A program made the position numbers and the translations under genes. Shown one piece after another: positions 57,342-64,000 of a stretch of 64,000 nucleotides of DNA. The stretch covers positions 186,001 through 250,000 of the forward strand of contig WSUB01000045.1 of assembly GCA_019633425.1 (NCBI GenBank), read 5' to 3'. Source of the stretch: Tulasnella sp. 424. Taxonomy: Eukaryota > Basidiomycota > Agaricomycetes > Cantharellales > Tulasnellaceae. Position 1 is the stretch's first letter, and each line of letters begins with the position of its first letter. A model generated the notes under the pieces. The model saw only the letters and a program-made list of their open reading frames with translations, ran no database searches and was not told the origin of the DNA.

Positions 57342-59593
57342 TCAGAAGTCCCAAAGTGTGCCTGAAGAGAGTGATGTAAGTGCAATCGAACATCACAGCA
57401 GCTGAGATAGGAGCTCAGAACGCACCGAATGCTGGTATGCCGAGCATTTTGCAACCTTCCATCATCTCTTTGTTTCCACCATAGTTCGACGTGATGAAGA
57501 CCACTGTTAGGGCGTGCGTTAGTCGATGTACATATAGAAGATCATGTTTTCATACCTTCGGCACCGAAGGCGTCGTATGTCTCCTTGAGCAGCTTCATCG
57601 TGTTTGGTCGTTTCAATTTCTTCGAGTCCCAAAGGATTCGTCGTTCGGGCTCGATTCCGCTCTCGATCAAACCTGAGATGGTCTTGCCGAACGTCTTCTC
57701 CTGGTCAGAGCCGATCCAGATAAGGAACCAGTTTTTAGATTGAAGGCAGGCTACAAGTTGCGAAATGAATTAGATTCGAGACGTCGACTAGGCAGAATCA
57801 TTTGCTTACTTGAGAGAGCCGCTCCAATACCGGTACCAGTAGCAATTCGAATACCTCTCTTGTACAAGGTCGATGTGTTGGATACGCCAGCGAATTTGAT
57901 TTCCCGAGTCCAGATGTATTCTGGAGGGTTGTCGACCAATCCCCTGGTGAAGTCGCCTAAGACACCACGTCTCCCGTTAGTATCGACTAAGTCTGTCAGA
58001 ATAGCGCCAGCGTACCTTGAACACCACAGACCATGTAATGGTACTTTGCGTGCTTTCCCTCACTGATGATGCCGAATGCATGGTACTCCAAGATTGACGT
58101 CCGGCTGATGCGTCCCAGAAGACCTTGCTGCATACCACGTTCGAAGCGAAGGACCGCGACCTTGGCCGATGGAATTTCCACATCAACCTTGACCTTGCGT
58201 GTGAAGATCCACGGAAGGGCGATGAGAATGGTCATGCAGATGACGAAGTAGACGTCCTGGGCCTTGACGATCTGTTTGCCTTGCCAATCCCACACACCGT
58301 TCACATCGTCATAGCCGTTACCGAGCATGACGAAGACCCATGTGAAGAGAAGGCCAACCCAGCCAACGAAGCGATGGTGTCGTTCGAAGAGATTGTGGCG
58401 GTTATTTCGAACCCAGGGGAAGGCAGAGAGGACAGAGATGATGATGGCAATGTTGGTCACGATTCCCATGGCGATGACGGCCCTATGTTGCTTCGAGGCA
58501 TGAGCGCAGAGCCAGATGACGTGGTAGATGAGCCATCCAGTTCCAGAGAGGGCGCAGCCTGAATGAATTCCACCGAGGTGCTGAAGCGCGGACGTCGCTG
58601 CCAGACGGACACAGAGTGGGGGCCACTAAGAGAAATAGAGTAAGTTGGCATGAACGAAGGTAAAAGTAAATTTTAGCGTGCCTTTCTCAGGAAGGTGTTG
58701 ACGAAGAGGTAGAGAATCCGCCCAAATATTTCGTTCCGCATCTGTTGCCATATGTAAGTCAGTATCCCGGTGGACCAAAACAAGCGTTGGGGACGTACAA
58801 GGACGGCTGTGCACAGGTTCCCGAGAATGAAAGCACCAACGTTCTTCTGAGCGTATGGGAAGCGACCAATGCAGGTCAACACGATGGAAATGAAATTGAA
58901 CGTGACGACCACGGTGAAGAATTTCCTAAAATGTAACAACCGTATTGAGTTTGCGCAGAAGAATAAGCACATGGCGTATTATGCTTACCGGTAAGTGTTA
59001 AACCACAGTTGGAATTGAACCCATTTGGTGGCCACGATGGGAGTAGGCGCTGGGGCAGCCGGCTTCTGGACCTCAATGTGCTGTACGTCGCCCGCGTTCT
59101 TCTCCACAGGCGGGAAATCCTGTTGTTTCTTCTCCTCAAACTTCACCTTCTCTTCGGACGTTGTCTTTGACAACGTCGGAACAGGGAGGGTTGATGCGGT
59201 CGAGTGCTCGTGATGGATCAGGGCAGGCTTTGGCGGCGCAGGGAGGTCTGAAGATGGAGCAGTCGTAGGTGCAGTTGTGGCTGGTGATGAGTCCAACGAC
59301 ATGTGGGGAATAGCAGCAGAGGAAGTTAACGCATGCATGGAGGGCGTAGCTGCACCCATTGGGATGCCTAGATTCAGGCTGCTGATGTTTTGCATGGGGA
59401 GTCCGGGAACCGCCTCGTTAGAGAGTGCCATTGGAGAAACCGCAGGAGAGAATGTAGCACCGAAAGTCGGCGACAGCGGATCATTGGACGCGTGTTGGAC
59501 GGGAGAGCCGACGGACATGGTGTCGATCGACAGAGAAGGACCATGACCCTTCTCGATGTCATTAGCACCGTCAAAGTTCTGGTTCGAAGACAT
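57342..59593 (-). CDS. tmpA: TmpA-like membrane oxidoreductase
   Basis: Eight exons, complement of 57342-57361, 57426-57503, 57556-57750, 57810-57956, 58016-58625, 58682-58741, 58799-58925, 58989-59593, 613 aa; an in-frame ATG at 59674 could extend the start. The N-terminal ~190 residues are disordered (Ser/Pro/Ala). About six membrane segments follow (TVVVTFNFISIVLTCIG, GAFILGNLCTAVL, IVTNIAIIISVLSAFPWV, HHRFVGWVGLLFTWVFVML, DVYFVICMTILIALPWIF), with His-containing stretches LQHLGGIHSGC and NLFERHHRF. The C-terminal half is an FAD/NAD(P)-binding-like region (HYMVCGVQGDFTRGL, GIRIATGTGIGAALS, NWFLIWIG, RILWDSKKLKRP, VVFITSNYGGNKEM, GIPAFGTLWDF). This matches Aspergillus TmpA, a ferric-reductase-related membrane protein tied to developmental signalling. 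The intron at 58626-58681 seems to use a GC donor (AAG|GCACGC). The last exon is 20 bases. Confidence 0.8.
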
Positions 59594-62500
59594 GGCGGTG
59601 ATTTCGACTTCTTCGTAGGGGAGGGTAGGGAAGAAGGGCGAAGGAGAGTGTCGAGGAGAGGTGGAGAAGAGCACTGGGCAGGCGTGGCGAGTGAGAGGTT
59701 GTCTGAAGAGAAGGTTGAACGCATCGTGGCGTGCTCTTTATAGACGCATTAGCCTCGGGGTGGGGGGAGTAAAAATTGGGAGTTCTTGCCTGGATAAAAA
59801 TCGATTCTAGTGGTGTATTTCCGAATGCAGTATTCATTGACCAGAAGTTGTGATGGAGCACCGAGTCGTGCAAGGTAAAGAAAAGAGGGACGAAGTTCCC
59901 ATCAGCCTGGGTCTCGGTCGTGTACAGCATTGACGCCCGAGGATAAGTCTGACGTCGCTCGAATGGATCGAAAAAGGATAGCGTTGCATTGGCGGTGGAA
60001 GACGACCGGGATCCACTTGATGCCGATGATGGACCGCACTTTTGTCGCAACTACGCCTGTAGGATTGCAGGAGGCCAAGCGATTCGTGTTCGGGGAATAA
60101 ACCGACCCCGATTCGCCATCCTATGGGCAAGAAGCATCGACGGAGGTAAGGGGTGTCATTTTGTCATAGGCAATCCAATGATGATTATTCGGGATGGATG
60201 CCGGGCTGTGGTCGGAGACGTTGTACCCCACACGCTTTGAAAACGGAGGAGACAAGGTCTAGGGGAAGGAAGGGCGAGCACGCAAAATGCCGGCAGAAAT
60301 GGTGGTGGCGGAACTGGTGCAAAAGGTCACCGCTGGGAAAAATTCGGCGTCTGTCCTGGAGACAAACCCGTAAACTCTCGAATGTCTCGAAGACATCGAA
60401 ATCTGAAAATTCAATAGGAGTGCACATGGTCCATCCAGAAGATGCAATGAGGTACATCTTGGAGCGCTCAAATTTCCTCCAGTTTCGTACCTAAATGGAG
60501 TGCATCTGAGAGTCACTCAGCGATTCAACAGCTGGTCAATGACGGAATGAGGCCTTTCCACCGATGATGCCGTTGTTCGAGCCAAGGCCGATTACGCTTT
60601 CTGGGCCCCCGCAAGCAACTCTAGGGTTGTAAGTCGTGTGAGATAATAACGAGCGGCGGATTTGCTTTAGGGCGTACAAGACTGGTCGGAAAAACTGACC
60701 TCCCTCACGATCGGCAAAACCAGAGCATCCCCCCAAATTTGACCCAAACCTTAACGGTTTTCAACACGACAGTTGTACCAAATAGAAGTGACATTTGGCG
60801 AAAGAAGGCAACGACCTCAAGAAGTCCTTCGGACAGCTGGCGCCGATGATGCTCCGAGGTCACCGCTTCGACTGCCTGTTTAGATTAAAAGTTGCTGCAG
60901 ATCGACAAAGACATTTGAAGTGCCAAGACTATTTTGGGGCGCCTGCAGCAGCAAATAGGAAGATAGGGCAGTGCGGAACGATAACCCGGAGTTGGGAGGC
61001 TTGCTAACCCAAGACAACTGTCAAGCGCTCGACAAGAGAATGCGGCAACGTCGGGCTGCGCTGAGCCGTAGCGCGTAGTGATTTCCTTCTTGCTGCGGTT
61101 TTCGAAGTGGTAGGCTCGTGACCATGAACAGGTTGGATTCGGGCTCGAAATTATGGTGGGAATGAATCTGCCGCCGGGGAGGTCGTGGCGAAAAAGTCTT
61201 TCGCTAGGGGAGCGGCGAACCGGATATCCGTGCCGGATTCCCGAATATATACCTTGTCACGTGCCTCAGCCCTGTTCTGATACTCTTCGCTTACAGAAGG
61301 AAAGTCTTGGACCGGGCATTAGTCGTACCGTAAGCCGCGACATGCACCGCTTTTCGATCCGTCTTAACCTCGAATTCCTCATTTCATGTCATCTTCTTCT
61401 GTGTCAGGGAACCTCGGTGCCTTGCTTTGTCCGTGAATCGCCCTACACCCTCAACCTCAGGACACCGGTTTCATGAAGATTGCTTTCCAGAATAATGTGG
61501 GAGATCTGCATAGCTTGGGTATTAATCAAAGCACTCCTTTGCTCATCAGTCTTCGGAAGACTGCTATGTCTGGAGTGAAGTCGCAAACCCTCGGCAGCCT
61601 GTTCGATACTTACAAGCGGAATCGGTCATTTGTAGACCGCAACGCATTGCAGAAGCATCCTATTTCTGATTCTAGGTGGAGAAACGAAGGCAAAAGTTCG
61701 CCACAATTCTCGTGTGCCTGAGGCCCTTCGGAAGCGAAACGTGCACGAGCAAGAGATGATTTAGGAGCACGAGACGAAGAGAAAGGCTCTTCTCGTGTCA
61801 CGAGATCTCGGGTACGATTGACTAAAGGGGAACTCCGCGATACAGAGCCCCGAGCACTTCCGAAGGCGTTGAACGGTCCATCGACGCGTTGGAATTACCT
61901 CCCGTTTGGCTAAAAAGTGAGAAATCTACAGCAATGTTCAGCCTCTTTCTTTGAAATCGGTAAATTGAGCTAAGGGGCAACTTTGAGTCAAGGGTCAATG
62001 CGAAATACTTGGCTCGGGAGTGCCCGAAAATCGCCGGACAACAACCCTCGTGAGCCCAATCTTGCAGTATTTGGAAGGTGGAGCCAGCGTCATGGCAATG
62101 AGACAAACGGCATCTTTCGGGATGACAACCATGCTGTTTACATAGATCGGAACCAACTCCCCAACCTCGCCAGCGAGCATCGGGGCTAGTAGCTCCTCAC
62201 AACTCCCGCTCTGGCACAGCGGGGTGAGTAAATCTCCCATAGATTAAGGTTTACCGTTGAGTATACCGGCGGGTATGGAGTCACACAGAGCTCTCCACGT
62301 GAGTCCGTTGTAAGAAGAGAGAACTTGCAAGTGTAACTCTCCCATCCAAAGATGTTCTTCCACTCTTCAGACGAGAATAAAGTCTTAATTACCGTGTCGG
62401 TGGCTGTCGCTTGTGACCTTCGCGCGTTCCTTTGCGTCATTCTCTCAGAACTCCTTCGGATGGGGGAGGTTGAATCCCTTCGCCCACAAAATCGCGCAGG

Positions 62501-64000
62501 TCTCCGGATAATCAACGGCATCCGCGAGCCAAGGGGGCCATGCCACGCCACAGAATCGTGAGAGAAATGACAGTGAGGTAACGAGGCTTTTGACCGGTGA
62601 GAAAAAAGTGTGAAGCACTTCGATGCAGAGAAGCATGTTTGTACGCCCATATTGCTGGAGACTTTCTCCGAGAGACCGATGAGAACGAGGCTACGCTCGA
62701 TTTGAACTCAAGGCCTTGGAAACTTCATGCATCGATAGGCGAAAAGGTCGCTTGTAAGGCCTGTGAGCCGTGCCTAGAGTTGCAAGGGGTCCGTGAGGTC
62801 GTCGCTGGGAGCATCGAGAACCGCGGCACAGCGGCATTCACAGGAGCAAAGGGGTTGACAGCGAAGATACCTCCTGTTCGCTAATCGGTGAAACTCCCGA
62901 AAAATATTGTTGCGAAAGGAGCCGATTTGATTATGCAGAGACCTACTAGAATAAATTCGGGTTTCATCCCGAAATTTCGTTCCAGCAAAGGGATGGAAAG
63001 AAGGAAATCGATTTGAAATTTAATGTAACCGGCTATCGACTTCAAAAGACAAGTTATCTGAGGAGAGCGCTGGTTATAAACGACAGAGCAAAGAGTTAAG
63101 CTATATTATGTTGCTCGCTAACCCAGCTTTCCAAAGCTCAGACATGAGTGCAAACGCCGTAATTCGATGTTCCCACGGTTGAAGTGACCGCAAATGCGCG
63201 CGCCCGCCCTCCATGCCTTCGCCCTCTCCCTGAGGCGGTGTTTAGGGAATTTCTCCAGGTCTGCCCAGACTAAAATCTGAAGGTTGATATTCGGGGATAG
63301 CCCTCTTGTTTTTCGGTCCCGTTGCCAGGCCTGACTTTTCACCCCAGGTCCCCGCCAATCCGACCGGAAACTTCCATAGGAGCTGCGGTACAAATCATAC
63401 AATCCTCTCACACTCGTAATCTGTATTGCACCCTAGGTACGATTTACTTGGATGTCTACGCGAATTGCCAGCCACATCACGGAGGAGGAGTGTCTCAGCG
63501 CTGGCTGCATGAACGCGATGTCTTCACTTATTCTCGGACAATTCCAACAGACCCAATATGATGGATTTGGTCTTGTGGTGGTTCGTTCTTTCCATTGTGA
63601 GCGACATCTCTTCGAAAGATCAGCCCTGTGCTTATCCCGGCCCTCCGTGAGCTGTGCAGTGCGCTTGGCGCTCAACAACTGTTTACGACCTCAGACTAGG
63701 TGCATAGCTGAAATGAGGAAGGTGGGGCGATCAAAATTGATTCCCGAATTAGTGTGTAAACAGAGGTAAGCTCAAGAATCAAGCTCCTCTCGGGTCATTC
63801 CAACAAGTTCGCCCCGCCAGCGTCGGTGCGACGGTCGGCCTGGTCACTTTCGATTGCACAGAGTTACCCTACACGAGCGTTTCATTAAGGGCAGAGACTA
63901 GCAAAGCGTCGAATATATTTAAGAGCCAAATCTAATAAAATATATACAGGACCGCGGTTCCGCCACTCAGAGGAGTGTTACCAAGGCTCACCACGTGAAG
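59594..64000. other. gene-poor right flank, no supported gene
   Basis: About 4.4 kb without a reading frame that shows domains, splice-consistent exons or resemblance to island repeats. The left 200-500 bases are the TmpA-like promoter. Frames of 110-160 codons at 59571-60050, 62186-62650 and others are antisense or composition-driven. No transposon ends, tRNA or rRNA genes recognised. A gene entering from the right cannot be excluded. Confidence 0.45.

Noticed and set aside
59571..60050. 159-codon minus-strand frame upstream of the TmpA-like gene
   Set aside because: Overlaps the start of the TmpA-like gene in another frame; Ser/Pro/His-rich and without family resemblance.
1..64000. tRNA, rRNA, CRISPR arrays, transposase or reverse transcriptase genes
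   Set aside because: None could be supported by eye on either strand; small divergent tRNA genes with introns might still be missed without a dedicated scan.

Overview
The window is nuclear DNA of a filamentous basidiomycete, most likely an Agaricomycete. The signs are dense genes with many short introns (about 50-70 bases, often with a CTRAY branch site 10-20 bases before the AG), short intergenic spaces, and a gene content (KSP1-type kinase, PNS1, UFD2, RCC1, GYP1, NUP2, PSMG2, DDB1, beta-tubulin, F-box proteins, TmpA-like protein) that is unmistakably fungal. No viral, bacterial or organellar sequence was seen. All gene models were spliced by hand from reading frames, GT/GC-AG borders and protein-family landmarks; phases were checked arithmetically for every model given as a join.

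Layout. 1-3175: gene-poor, ending in a pyrimidine-rich promoter/leader. 3176-10930 (+): a long KSP1-type protein kinase and a PNS1/CTL choline-transporter-like membrane protein. 11127-24658: an accessory island. It holds four copies of an unrecognised ~110-120 residue protein family on the + strand (one frameshifted), three full-length copies of an atypical protein-kinase-like gene on the - strand (one intact, two with single-base frameshifts), one orphan first exon of a fourth kinase copy, and a dispersed/segmental duplication that carries them. Small gene and kinase repeatedly lie tail to tail (460 and 466 bases apart in the two complete pairs), which makes a duplicated two-gene module the most interesting feature here.

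25074-59593 is a conserved housekeeping block: a SAM-dependent methyltransferase-like gene and UFD2 on +; RCC1, GYP1, NUP2, a REC114-like candidate, PSMG2 and DDB1 in a row on -; a divergent beta-tubulin on +, head to head with DDB1; an unrecognised coiled-coil protein and an F-box/WD40/UIM protein (Ufo1-like) on -; a TPR/F-box/LRR protein (Dia2/Pof3-like) on +, head to head with the previous gene; and a TmpA-like membrane oxidoreductase on -. 59594-64000 shows no gene I can support.

Functionally, several neighbours belong to the ubiquitin-proteasome system (UFD2 E4, PSMG2 chaperone, DDB1 adaptor, two F-box proteins) and two to the Ran cycle (RCC1, NUP2). I take this as probable coincidence of gene order, though both F-box genes share one 185-base promoter. 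Splicing is notable: of about 124 introns mapped, five appear to be GC-AG, several are multiples of three without a stop, and one beta-tubulin exon is only 9 bases.
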